Positions 45,177 through 53,729 of a stretch of DNA of 55,513 bases are shown piece after piece (positions within the stretch are counted from its first letter, which is position 1; each line of letters begins with the position of its first letter). Source of the DNA: Alphaproteobacteria bacterium (GTDB lineage: Bacteria; Pseudomonadota; Alphaproteobacteria; Rhizobiales; JAKIUO01); NCBI GenBank assembly GCA_024280475.1, contig JAJRQA010000094.1, forward strand, positions 1 to 55,513. Reading direction: 5' to 3'. Under the pieces are notes generated by a model. It made no database searches. It was not told where the DNA came from and was given only the letters and a program-made list of their open reading frames with translations. A program made the position numbers and the translations under genes.

Positions 45177-46511
45177 ATGAACAATACAACATCACCATCA
45201 AACAGCGTCGATACAAACAGACATGACCGGGGCACCAAGCGCTTGATTGCTGGAACCACCCTCGCCATTATCAGCCTGGTTGCCGGGTTGGGTGGATGGG
45301 CGGCTATTGCCAAAGTCCGATCTGCCGTCATTGCCAGCGGCAAGGTGGTTGTTGAAGGCTCTGCCAAGAAGATCCAGCACGCTGAGGGCGGTATAATTGG
45401 TGAACTGCTTGTTAAAGAGGGAGATATTGTTGTGGCCGGTCAGGTCGTTTTGCGACTGGATGCGACAAAAACCAAAGCAGAACTCAACATCGTACGTGAG
45501 CGTTTGTTTGATCTGCAAGTGCGCCAGGCCCGGCTACGGGCTGAGCGGGACGACAAAGCCAAAATTTCTTTTCCTCGTTTTATGAGAAACATCTCGCGCA
45601 ACAGACCCAGCCTGTCAGCGCAACTATCGGCGCAACAAAGACTGCTTACCAGTAACCGTATGCGCAGCAAAAGTCAGTTGGGACAAGTTCGCGCCCGTAT
45701 CGCGCAATTGCGCAACGAAGTGAAGGGGCTCTATATTCAGAAAAAGGCCAAGGCCAGTGAGCTTTCCTTTATCAGCAACGATATCAAGCGTTATAAATCG
45801 CTGGAACGTAAACGGCTGATTTCGATTACCAAGATCAATGATAAAAGACGCATGTATGCTCGCATTACCGGCGAGCGCGGAAAAATCAGCGCAGATATCG
45901 CCAGGGTTAAAGGACAGATTTCGGAAATGCAGATCAAGTCCGATGAAATAAAGAATGGTACGATTGGCCAGATCCTGAATGAACTTAACCAGCTTGGTGC
46001 ACAAATCGCTGAACTAGCGCAACGAAAGATCACTGCACTTGACCAGCTAGCGCGCATTGACATAAGAGCGCCAAGTAATGGCCTCGTACATGAGCTGGCG
46101 GTTCATACGATTGGCGGCATTATTGCTCCGGGCGATGTTTTGATGAAAGTAGTTCCCGACAATGGTAATCTGATCATTGAAGCACGTGTTATGACGACAG
46201 ATATTGATGAAGTTCATATCGGCAAGCTTGCACGGATTAGATTTAGCGCATTTAGCCAGCGCACTACACCAGAGTTGAGCGGCCGTGTCATGACAGTCTC
46301 CCCCGATCAATCCATCGATAAGCAAACTGGTACTGCCTATTACACCGCCCGTATCGCGCTGAAACAGGGTGAGCGCGTGAAGCTGGCGGGCAAAACACTG
46401 ATACCTGGCATGCCATCAGATGTGATGCTGGTCGGTGAAAACCGCACCGTTCTCAATTATCTGATCAAGCCTTTGGCCGATCAGTTGACCAGAGCCTTTC
46501 GCGAAGGATAA
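45177..46511 (+). CDS. HlyD-family membrane fusion protein, type I secretion
   Basis: A 444-residue periplasmic adaptor with one N-terminal membrane helix (about 20-42). The biotinyl-lipoyl-like domain (KIQHAEGGIIGELLVKEGDIV) is followed by a long coiled-coil region (about 100-285) and a beta-barrel domain (LVHELAVHTIGGIIAPGDVLMKV). The start at 45177 (MNNTTSPSNSV) has AGGGGAC upstream. It links the ABC exporter to an outer-membrane channel. That TolC partner is not in the window, so a shared channel elsewhere is presumed. Confidence 0.94.
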   Translation: MNNTTSPSNSVDTNRHDRGTKRLIAGTTLAIISLVAGLGGWAAIAKVRSAVIASGKVVVEGSAKKIQHAEGGIIGELLVKEGDIVVAGQVVLRLDATKTKAELNIVRERLFDLQVRQARLRAERDDKAKISFPRFMRNISRNRPSLSAQLSAQQRLLTSNRMRSKSQLGQVRARIAQLRNEVKGLYIQKKAKASELSFISNDIKRYKSLERKRLISITKINDKRRMYARITGERGKISADIARVKGQISEMQIKSDEIKNGTIGQILNELNQLGAQIAELAQRKITALDQLARIDIRAPSNGLVHELAVHTIGGIIAPGDVLMKVVPDNGNLIIEARVMTTDIDEVHIGKLARIRFSAFSQRTTPELSGRVMTVSPDQSIDKQTGTAYYTARIALKQGERVKLAGKTLIPGMPSDVMLVGENRTVLNYLIKPLADQLTRAFREG

Positions 46512-46554
46512 AGGCAAGGGTTAGAGGTAACCCCATATGATGAAGTTGAGTTAT

Positions 46555-46593
46555 AAACGGACATCAAAGCTCATATGTTTTGATGTCCGTTTT
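46555..46593 (+). terminator. Terminator after the HlyD-type gene
   Basis: ACGGACATCAAA (46557-46568) pairs with TTTGATGTCCGT (46579-46590); A residues before and T residues after let it act in both directions. It ends the exporter operon. Confidence 0.85.
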
Positions 46594-46759
46594 CTTGCCT
46601 TTCCCTAAAACATTGTGGCAACCAGTCTGGATATATGATTGAATAAATGGCCTCATTGGCCTAGCAGGGTGTTAACATCGTTATTTTCACCTCCTTGGTT
46701 TGCAATGAGCGGCGGAACAAACATGACAACAAGAATAAGCTAATTTTAGGAGCTTCTCT

Positions 46760-47224
46760 ATGACACAACGGCGCTGGACAATTTATCTTTCTGGTGAAAT
46801 TCACAGTGATTGGCGCGAGCGCATCAAAAACGGGGTAAGCGAAAAGGAATTGCCGGTTGATATTTTAACGCCGATAACCACACACGAAGATTCGGACGAT
46901 TGCGGAGTTGCCATATTTGGCCCCGAGCTTGATAAATTCTGGCATGATCGCAAAGGGGCGCAGCTTAATGCGGTGCGTACAAAAACACTTATAGAAGCGG
47001 CAGATATTGTTATTGTGCGTTTCGGCGAAAAATACAAACAGTGGAATGCCGCATTCGATGCCGGCTATGCCACAGCCCTTGGCAAGCCAATCATCACACT
47101 GCATGGCGTGGAAATTGATCATGCACTAAAGGAAGTTGATGCAGCTGCATATGGCGTTGCGCGAGAAGCTGAGCAGGTCGTGCAGGCTCTTGCATATATT
47201 ATTGGTGGTGAAATGCCAGCATAG
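46760..47224 (+). CDS. YtoQ-family protein
   Basis: A 154-residue cytoplasmic protein matching the YtoQ family. It starts WTIYLSGEIHSDWRERI and continues with GVAIFGPELDKFWHDRKGAQLNAVRT and FGEKYKQWNAAFDAGYATALGKP. The fold resembles nucleoside 2-deoxyribosyltransferase-like proteins (SGEIH and DAGYA motifs), but the activity is not established. It is a lone gene on the plus strand between the RTX island and the convergent xsc, with a TTTAGGAG ribosome site. Confidence 0.9.
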   Translation: MTQRRWTIYLSGEIHSDWRERIKNGVSEKELPVDILTPITTHEDSDDCGVAIFGPELDKFWHDRKGAQLNAVRTKTLIEAADIVIVRFGEKYKQWNAAFDAGYATALGKPIITLHGVEIDHALKEVDAAAYGVAREAEQVVQALAYIIGGEMPA

Positions 47225-47266
47225 TTCTATCGGACGGATATTAACTTCAACCGATGTGATAATGGA

Positions 47267-47295
47267 CCCCCCACGATCGTAAAAATAGTGGGGGG
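47267..47295. other. Hairpin between convergent ytoQ and xsc
   Basis: CCCCCCAC (47267-47274) pairs with GTGGGGGG (47288-47295). A second stem, GCCCC (47303-47307) with GGGGC (47315-47319), follows. There is no clean T-run, so it may be a weak two-way end signal. Confidence 0.45.
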
Positions 47296-47329
47296 CATAG
47301 CCGCCCCGTTTTAAGGGGCACGTCCGTTT

Positions 47330-49096
47330 TTATTGCGTTTGCATGTCATCCGGGTTGATGCCCGCCACTTGCACCGGGGTTTTCATGGCGTCGCGGCGGA
47401 ACGGTTCGCCAAGCTCTTGATTGAGGATGACCTCGATAAAAGTGGTGACCCCGTCTTTTTGCGCCGCGACCGCAGCTGCCAGCTCGCTTGTGAGCGTTTC
47501 CATTGAGGCGACTTGCACGCCTTTAGCGCCGCACGCCTCGCCGATTTTGGCGTAGCTGACGCCCCGGTCCAGCTCGGTGCCAACGAAATTGTCATTGTAC
47601 CAAAGGGTGGTGTTGCGCTTTTCCGCGCCCCATTGATAATTGCGGAATATCACCATGGTGATAGGCGGCCAGTCATCGCGGCCACAAGCGCTCATTTCGT
47701 TCATGGAAATACCGAACGCGCCGTCACCTGCAAAGCCGATGGCGGGCATATCAGGACAGCCGACCTTGGCGCCAAGAATGGCGGGGAAACCATATCCACA
47801 TGGCCCAAACAGGCCGGGCGACATATATTTGCGGCCCTGTTCAAAGCTTGGATAAGCGTTGCCGATGGCGCAATTATTGCCAATATCGGTGGAGATGATG
47901 GCGTCTTGCGGGAGCGCCGCCTGAATGGCCCGCCAGGCTTGGCGCGGCGACATCAGTTCAAATTCACGCGCCCGTGCCCGCTCATTCCATGTGGTGCCGG
48001 GATCATCATCTTCGTGGTCCATGCCAGACAGGGCCTGCAACCAGGATGATTTGGTTTGATGGATCAAGGCTTCGCGATCCGCGCGCCCGTCATCGCCAGC
48101 AGTGGACGAGAGTTGCGCCAGCAATTGCTCGGCCACATCTTTGGCGTCACCCTCAATGCCAACGCTGACTTTTTTGGTCAGACCAATGCGGTCGGCATTA
48201 ATATCGACTTGAATGATTTTAGCGTCCAGCGGCCAATAGTCGATGCCGTAACCCGGCAAGGTCGAGAACGGATTGAGACGATTGCCAAGCGCCAAGACCA
48301 CATCCGCCTTGCTGATCAGCTCCATCGCGGCTTTCGAGCCATTATAGCCCAGCGGGCCAACGGCCAGCTTATGAGAGCCGGGGAACGCGTCATTGTGCTG
48401 ATAGTTGCAGCACACCGGGGCGCTTAAACGCTCGGCCAAATGTCTGGAGGCTTCAATGGCATCGCCAAGCACCACGCCAGCGCCATTCAAAATGACCGGG
48501 AATTTGGCCTCCGACAAGATTTTTGCCGCTTGTGCAATGGCTTTGCGGCCACCAGAAGGGCGCTCAAACCGCACGATCTGTGGCAGCTCAATATCGATGA
48601 CCTGCGTCCAGAAATCGCGCGGGATATTAATCTGGGCGGGCGCCGAGCCGCGCCACGCCTTGGAGATCACCCGGTTGAGCACTTCGGCCATGCGAGAGGC
48701 ATCGCGCACCTCTTCCTGGTAACAAACCATATCCTTGAACAGGTTCATCTGCTCGACTTCTTGAAAACCGCCTTGCCCCATGGTTTTGTTGGCAGCCTGC
48801 GGGCTGACAAGCAGCATGGGCGTATGGTTCCAATAGGCCGTTTTCATGGCCGTGACAAAGCCCGTGACGCCGGGACCATTTTGCGCAATCGCCATGCCCA
48901 TTTTGCCCGTCGCACGGGTATAGCCATCGCACATCAAGCCCGCATTGGTTTCATGGGCGCAATCCCAAAAGGTGATACCGGCCTTTGGAAACAGATCAGA
49001 AACCGGCATCATCGCCGAGCCGATAATACCAAACGCCTGGTTGATCCCGTGCATCTGCAGAACCTTGATGAAGGCTTCTTCCGTCGTCATTTTCAT
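47330..49096 (-). CDS. xsc: Sulfoacetaldehyde acetyltransferase
   Basis: A 588-residue thiamine diphosphate enzyme that splits sulfoacetaldehyde with phosphate to give acetyl phosphate and sulfite. The N-terminus reads GIIGSAMMPVSDLFPKAG, then CAHETNAGLMCDGYTRATG with the ThDP-activating Glu49. QAANKTMGQGGFQEVEQM is a strong Xsc hallmark that separates it from acetolactate synthases. GDGAFGISMNEMSA is the metal/ThDP site. It is last in the operon, 86 bases after the SauT-like gene. No phosphotransacetylase follows; it is presumed elsewhere. Confidence 0.95.
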   Translation of the reverse strand: MKMTTEEAFIKVLQMHGINQAFGIIGSAMMPVSDLFPKAGITFWDCAHETNAGLMCDGYTRATGKMGMAIAQNGPGVTGFVTAMKTAYWNHTPMLLVSPQAANKTMGQGGFQEVEQMNLFKDMVCYQEEVRDASRMAEVLNRVISKAWRGSAPAQINIPRDFWTQVIDIELPQIVRFERPSGGRKAIAQAAKILSEAKFPVILNGAGVVLGDAIEASRHLAERLSAPVCCNYQHNDAFPGSHKLAVGPLGYNGSKAAMELISKADVVLALGNRLNPFSTLPGYGIDYWPLDAKIIQVDINADRIGLTKKVSVGIEGDAKDVAEQLLAQLSSTAGDDGRADREALIHQTKSSWLQALSGMDHEDDDPGTTWNERARAREFELMSPRQAWRAIQAALPQDAIISTDIGNNCAIGNAYPSFEQGRKYMSPGLFGPCGYGFPAILGAKVGCPDMPAIGFAGDGAFGISMNEMSACGRDDWPPITMVIFRNYQWGAEKRNTTLWYNDNFVGTELDRGVSYAKIGEACGAKGVQVASMETLTSELAAAVAAQKDGVTTFIEVILNQELGEPFRRDAMKTPVQVAGINPDDMQTQ

Positions 49097-49182
49097 GTTT
49101 GTAAATCCTTTTGACAGTTCAGGTTTTGTTTTGATAGGGAGAGTTTATATATGGCTGGTCGACACCCATTACCGCGCTTGCG

Positions 49183-50742
49183 TTATTTCGTCTGACGCTC
49201 GTTGATCAGATCAAAAATTTTGATGCGCTGTATTTTTCCTGAAGGCCCTTTGGGCAGTTCATCCAGGAAATAGATCTTGTCAGGGGTCTTGAATTTGCCG
49301 ATGCGCTGCGCGCAAAATTGCAATAATTCAGCTTGTGTAAGCTGCGAGTTGTCTCGAATGGAGACGGCCGCTTCAACGGTTTGTCCATAGTCTGCTGAGG
49401 GTCTTGCAAACGCAGCGGCTTCAACAATATCAGGATGGGCGTAAAGCGCTTCATCTACTTCTCGTGGGGCGATATTTTCACCACCCTTGATGATCAATTC
49501 TTTCGAGCGGCCAGTGATAAACACGTAACCATCAACGTCCATACGTCCAAGATCACCTGTCTTAAGCCAACCACCATCACCAAATGCTTGTCTGGTAACC
49601 TCTGCATCGTTCAAATAGCGCTCCATAACATTTGGCCCACGTACGAGGACTTCGCCCTCGCTCCCACGGGCAAGCTCACAGCAGTTCTTGTCGGCAATGA
49701 TCACCTCATTGCCAATCGCAATACCGGGCGATCCAACCTTGCGAATACCTGGTGGCAGCGGGTTGGAAAGTATCTGCGCAGCGGTTTCTGTTAGTCCCAT
49801 TGTTTCGATGATCGGTATCTTGAAACGGCGCTCAAACGAACTTTGCACATCCGGCGAAAGGGGAGCTGAGGCGGATCGACCAAACCGGACTTTTTGCAAT
49901 CCCGTTTCTGTGCCGCTTTTATCATCGTGTAAAAGATAGGAAATCTGCGTAGGGACGACACTGAACCAGGTGCACTCATTGTCGCGAACCTGATCCCAAA
50001 AAGCGGAGGCAGAAAACTGGCTTGGTATAACAAGGGAGCCACCCGATACCAGCGAACCAATCAAAGTCACACACAGGCCGTTAATATGATAAAGCGGCAA
50101 AACGCAAAGGGCGCGATCGTCGGGAGAAAGTGCATGTGCGCTGGCCGCGTTCAAGCCACCTGCAACAAGATTTTGATGAGTTAAAACAACGCCTTTTGGA
50201 TGGCCTGTGGTTCCTGAAGTATACATCAAAAGCCCATCATTATCAGGAAGTAACGGCACGGATTGAACCGTTGAATTTAACTCATTCCCATCATGCAGCA
50301 GGTCGGTAATATCGAGCCGCTTCGTCTGGCTTGTCGCCTCTTCTTGCGCCTGATCCAGCAGCTCACTATGCCGCGCCTGTGAAATAATCAAACGGGTTTG
50401 TGAATGATCCAAAACGTGGCTGATTGTTTTCGCACCTGCGATCAGGTTGATGGCTGTAGCTCTAAAACCGCCATATAAAATGCCAAGGATGGTGATCGCA
50501 CAATCGCGACCGTTTGACAGCGCATAGGCAATGCTTTGGCCTTGATCAATATTGAGCCTGTTCAAATGATTGGCAACTGATCGTACGCAGCTGCGCAACT
50601 CGCTATAGGTCACAGACTGTCCGGTATGGGGGTCGAGCAGGAACACATGGTCACCGCAGCGCTCTGCTTGTGTCTCAATCAGCTCTCGAATAGTCATATT
50701 GGCGGTGATGGCGGGTTCAATGCGATGATGGGCTACACTCAT
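49183..50742 (-). CDS. sauT: Acyl-CoA synthetase, probable sulfoacetate-CoA ligase
   Basis: A 519-residue adenylate-forming enzyme. Motifs: P-loop MYTSGTTGHPKGVVLTHQN near 172-190, METMGLTETAAQ near 320, GRSKELIIKGGENIAPREVDE near 415, and the catalytic Lys in KGPSGKIQRI near 508. The start at 50742 overlaps the SauS-like stop as ATGA. Sequence alone gives only the superfamily; assignment as SauT rests on its place between an acylating aldehyde dehydrogenase and xsc, as in the sulfoacetate pathway of Cupriavidus necator. Another short sulfonated or carboxylic acid is possible. Confidence 0.78.
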   Translation of the reverse strand: MSVAHHRIEPAITANMTIRELIETQAERCGDHVFLLDPHTGQSVTYSELRSCVRSVANHLNRLNIDQGQSIAYALSNGRDCAITILGILYGGFRATAINLIAGAKTISHVLDHSQTRLIISQARHSELLDQAQEEATSQTKRLDITDLLHDGNELNSTVQSVPLLPDNDGLLMYTSGTTGHPKGVVLTHQNLVAGGLNAASAHALSPDDRALCVLPLYHINGLCVTLIGSLVSGGSLVIPSQFSASAFWDQVRDNECTWFSVVPTQISYLLHDDKSGTETGLQKVRFGRSASAPLSPDVQSSFERRFKIPIIETMGLTETAAQILSNPLPPGIRKVGSPGIAIGNEVIIADKNCCELARGSEGEVLVRGPNVMERYLNDAEVTRQAFGDGGWLKTGDLGRMDVDGYVFITGRSKELIIKGGENIAPREVDEALYAHPDIVEAAAFARPSADYGQTVEAAVSIRDNSQLTQAELLQFCAQRIGKFKTPDKIYFLDELPKGPSGKIQRIKIFDLINERQTK

Positions 50743-52130
50743 TTGCCTGCATCCCGCCAATAATCGTTAAAAATATCGCCAAGAGATGGCATGTTCTTCG
50801 CGATCGTGCGAACTATTCTTGTGGTGTTCATGAAGTGGGTATAATTGATATTATTGTCGATGGAATTGCCGCCCCAACTGCCACATCCCATAGACAGGGA
50901 AAACGGCATGCCATTTTCAAACGAGCCGCCTGTTGCGGCGCTATGAGCCTGATTGACAATGACGCGGCAGGTCGGCAACTCCATGCCAAGCTCCAGCGCC
51001 CTTGCATCGTCATTTGTGTGCAGGCCAACAGAATGTCCCGCGCCCTGATGCTTCATGAGATCTTTTGCCAGCATCTTGGCATGGGCGAAATCTTTGGCCC
51101 GATAAAGAGCTAGAACCAGTGAGAGTTTTTCACCTGATTCAGGATAGTCTTTGCCAATTCCGCTGGCGGGTAGCACCAGAAATCGACATGCCTTTGGATC
51201 AGCAACCTCGACTTGTGCGACCTCCAGAATGTCTTTCATATCCCTTGCGATGATCGCCCGATTGAGATGGCCATCCTGAAACAATGCGGTTTTAAGTTTG
51301 TCACTGTTTTGCTCATCAAGCACACGCCCGCCAACTTTTTCCAATTGCGCCATGAACTCATCATAGATCGCGTCTACGACAATGAGCGCGTTTTCAGATG
51401 AACAAGATGTTGAATTATCGAATGTTTTTGAAATAGCTATTTTGTCGGCTGCTTGTTCGAGGTCAGCAGTTTCATCGATGATCACCGATACATTTCCTGC
51501 ACCAACGCCAAGGGCAGGGGTGCCGGACGAATAAGCCCGCTGGACATTATTTTGACTTCCGGTGACCACCAGCTTATCCACCTGCTCCATTAATCGCTGG
51601 GTTTTTTCTTTGCTGGAGGGAGCTGGTACCATCTGTACGAGATCGCGGTCCAGATCGATCTTGTCGAACTCGGCATGAATATAGGCGATCAACCGCTCGC
51701 AAACCGATGTGCCCTTTGGTGAGGGGGATAATATAATGGCATTGCCGCATTTGAGTGCATTGACAATATTATTGAGCGGTGTCGCAACCGGGTTTGTCGA
51801 GGGCACGACGGCTCCGATAACGCCGATTGGACGCGCGATTTCGGTGAGGCCTTTTTCGGAAATTTCTCGCAGGATGCCGTGGGTTGTCTGGCCCTTTATG
51901 TCTCGCAACAGGCCCAGTGTTTTACGATGGTTTTTAGTAATTTTGTCGGCAATATTGCCAAGGCCGGTGGTCTCAACCGCCATTCGCGCCAGTTCCTTGT
52001 TGCGCCCTGGCTCCATTAGTGCCCAGGCGGCAGCAAGCGCTGCGCGGTCATATCTTGCCTGATCTGCGCCAAGCTCAAAAGCAGCTTGTGCTTGCCTTGC
52101 AGCGGCAACAAGGTCATCTATCGTGCGCAT
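50739..52130 (-). CDS. sauS: Acylating aldehyde dehydrogenase, probable sulfoacetaldehyde dehydrogenase
   Basis: A 463-residue CoA-acylating aldehyde dehydrogenase of the EutE/AdhE-N type. The catalytic Cys is C243 in TFDNSTSCSSENALIV; the NAD(P) domain holds VVPSTNPVATPLNNIVNALKCGN near 108-130. The start at 52130 follows AGAGGTG; a longer frame adds 14 residues. In the sulfoacetate route SauS reduces sulfoacetyl-CoA to sulfoacetaldehyde for Xsc. It is followed at once by the ligase. A 115-base gap with a hairpin separates it from the binding-protein gene upstream. Confidence 0.85.
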   Translation of the reverse strand: MRTIDDLVAAARQAQAAFELGADQARYDRAALAAAWALMEPGRNKELARMAVETTGLGNIADKITKNHRKTLGLLRDIKGQTTHGILREISEKGLTEIARPIGVIGAVVPSTNPVATPLNNIVNALKCGNAIILSPSPKGTSVCERLIAYIHAEFDKIDLDRDLVQMVPAPSSKEKTQRLMEQVDKLVVTGSQNNVQRAYSSGTPALGVGAGNVSVIIDETADLEQAADKIAISKTFDNSTSCSSENALIVVDAIYDEFMAQLEKVGGRVLDEQNSDKLKTALFQDGHLNRAIIARDMKDILEVAQVEVADPKACRFLVLPASGIGKDYPESGEKLSLVLALYRAKDFAHAKMLAKDLMKHQGAGHSVGLHTNDDARALELGMELPTCRVIVNQAHSAATGGSFENGMPFSLSMGCGSWGGNSIDNNINYTHFMNTTRIVRTIAKNMPSLGDIFNDYWRDAGK

Positions 52131-52203
52131 TATTTGCACCTCTTGGACGGGGGAATGGTTCGATATGTTCACGCCGCTTCTTTCTCATCAATACAAGATA
52201 ATT

Positions 52204-52235
52204 GATGGGAACAGAACCAAGAAACTGTTCCCATC
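52204..52235 (-). other. Intercistronic hairpin between the binding-protein gene and sauS
   Basis: A perfect 11-bp stem (GATGGGAACAG / CTGTTCCCATC) with a 10-base loop, 10 bases after the binding-protein stop. No strong T-run follows on the minus strand. It probably uncouples binding-protein and enzyme expression. Confidence 0.65.
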
Positions 52236-52245
52236 ATCTCACGGG

Positions 52246-53211
52246 CTAGAGACCTTTCAATAGTTCCGTAAGAGTTGCTTTGCGTTTTGCCCACATGGCC
52301 TGAACTTCTTTGCGGTTCATTATTTTCATGGGGGAGCCACCGGCTTTCATCCGCTTGGCAACGCGCTTATGAGCGAACATGACAGGTACCTGCGCGCTCA
52401 ATTTGTCGATGATGGCTTTTGGCGTGCCCTTGGGGACCATCAGACCGCGGAAATTAACCGAAGCATTATCAACATCAAGTCCAGCCTCTTTCAAGGTCGG
52501 GACATCTGGCAGAAACTTCTTGTTGCGCTGCAAATCAGCGACGCCAAGAATTTTGACGCTACCAGCTTTTTGAGCGCGAAAGGCATCAGACAGATTATTG
52601 ACACCAGCCAGAACATCACCAGCTATCACGGCTTTCATCGCAGCAGCACCGCCACCTTTGGTGGGGATATAAACCATTTTTACACCCGCTGCCTTTTCGA
52701 TTTGCAGCGCCGCGATATGGTGACCGACAAACAGACCAGCACCAGACATAGTCAGTTTGCCAGGATTGGCCTTGGCCCATGCGACAAGTTCTTGCATGGT
52801 GTTGAACTTGCTGTCCTTGCCGACAACCACAACGGCTGGATCGGCGCCCCAATTGGCAATTGGTTCAAAGCTGTCAGCTGTATATTTGACGCCGCCTTTG
52901 ATCGATTGAGCGATAAAATGGGGGACATTATAAGCCGACATGGTGTAACCGTCTTTTTCGGCTTCGGAGGCAAACCAGTTCCAACCGACACGGCCGCCAG
53001 CTCCTGGCTTGTTAATGATATAGATCGGTTGTCCCAGCATGTCTTTATTGCCGGCAACCATGGTGACAATGCGGGCCTGGAAATCGGTCGCGCCACCAGC
53101 GCCATAAGAGACGGCCACTCCAATAGCTCGTTCTGGATAGTCTCCAGCCGAAACCATGGAGGCGGTCATCAGCGCCACAGACATCGTTAGTATCGCAAGT
53201 ATTTTTTTCAT
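52246..53211 (-). CDS. Tripartite tricarboxylate transporter binding protein, TctC type
   Basis: A 321-residue periplasmic binding protein of the Bug/TctC family. The start at 53211 (MKKILAILTMSVALM) gives a signal peptide cleaved near SAG at 22; the longer frame to 53241 is unlikely. Family motifs: GAGGATDFQARIV, INKPGAGGRVGWNWFA, and MSGAGLFVGHHIAAL. It would bring substrate to the TctA/TctB pair. Next to sauS, sauT and xsc, sulfoacetate is the likely substrate. A hairpin follows. Confidence 0.92.
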   Translation of the reverse strand: MKKILAILTMSVALMTASMVSAGDYPERAIGVAVSYGAGGATDFQARIVTMVAGNKDMLGQPIYIINKPGAGGRVGWNWFASEAEKDGYTMSAYNVPHFIAQSIKGGVKYTADSFEPIANWGADPAVVVVGKDSKFNTMQELVAWAKANPGKLTMSGAGLFVGHHIAALQIEKAAGVKMVYIPTKGGGAAAMKAVIAGDVLAGVNNLSDAFRAQKAGSVKILGVADLQRNKKFLPDVPTLKEAGLDVDNASVNFRGLMVPKGTPKAIIDKLSAQVPVMFAHKRVAKRMKAGGSPMKIMNRKEVQAMWAKRKATLTELLKGL

Positions 53212-53258
53212 TTTCTTTTCCCTTTTCTGCTTTTTTTCCAAAATTTTGGGCGGTAGTC

Positions 53259-53729
53259 CTAGATGAATAGACCTCGTGGCAACTGTACTTTTAAAACCAG
53301 AGCGAACAGCCCGTACATGATGGCCATAAACCCGATTGTCACGAGTGCGCGTATCAACCAGCTGCGCAAGCTGGTGTGAGCCTCTGGATCGTAAATGGCG
53401 AACAATGTAAAAAAGGTCAGCGTCGAGGCGACATAGAACCCTAGATATTTTGCCAGCCAGAAGATATAAATGGCCATGATGATCAGACCGGGCGCGAGGC
53501 GCTTGGCACTGGCCGGATCAAGGCCACCACCGGTTTTGGCAATACCCATGGCAGCGCGTAAAAAATTCCACACGGATAGAATAAGAAAGGCAATGGAGAT
53601 GTAGCGTGGGAACAAAAAGGCTGATGCTGGTTCACGCGTATAGCTCAGCCAGGCAACCATAACAGCAACGACCAGCACCATGGCAGCGGCAGAGATCTGT
53701 TGTATGTTGCGGGTGTTTTGATTGCTCAT
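53259..53729 (-). CDS. Tripartite tricarboxylate transporter small membrane subunit, TctB type
   Basis: A 156-residue membrane protein with four helices, typical of TctB: SAAAMVLVVAVMVAWLSYTREPAS at the N-terminus and FYVASTLTFFTLFAIYDPEA in the middle. It overlaps the TctA stop as ATGA and lies 47 bases before the binding-protein gene. Low sequence conservation is normal for TctB; the call rests on topology and neighbours. Confidence 0.88.
   Translation of the reverse strand: MSNQNTRNIQQISAAAMVLVVAVMVAWLSYTREPASAFLFPRYISIAFLILSVWNFLRAAMGIAKTGGGLDPASAKRLAPGLIIMAIYIFWLAKYLGFYVASTLTFFTLFAIYDPEAHTSLRSWLIRALVTIGFMAIMYGLFALVLKVQLPRGLFI

Noticed and set aside
47330-49096. Acetolactate synthase (IlvB) as identity of the ThDP enzyme
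   Set aside because: The Xsc-type motif near residues 100-120 and the linked sau-like genes point to Xsc.
48440-49114. 224-codon frame opposite xsc
   Set aside because: No recognisable domain; lies inside xsc.
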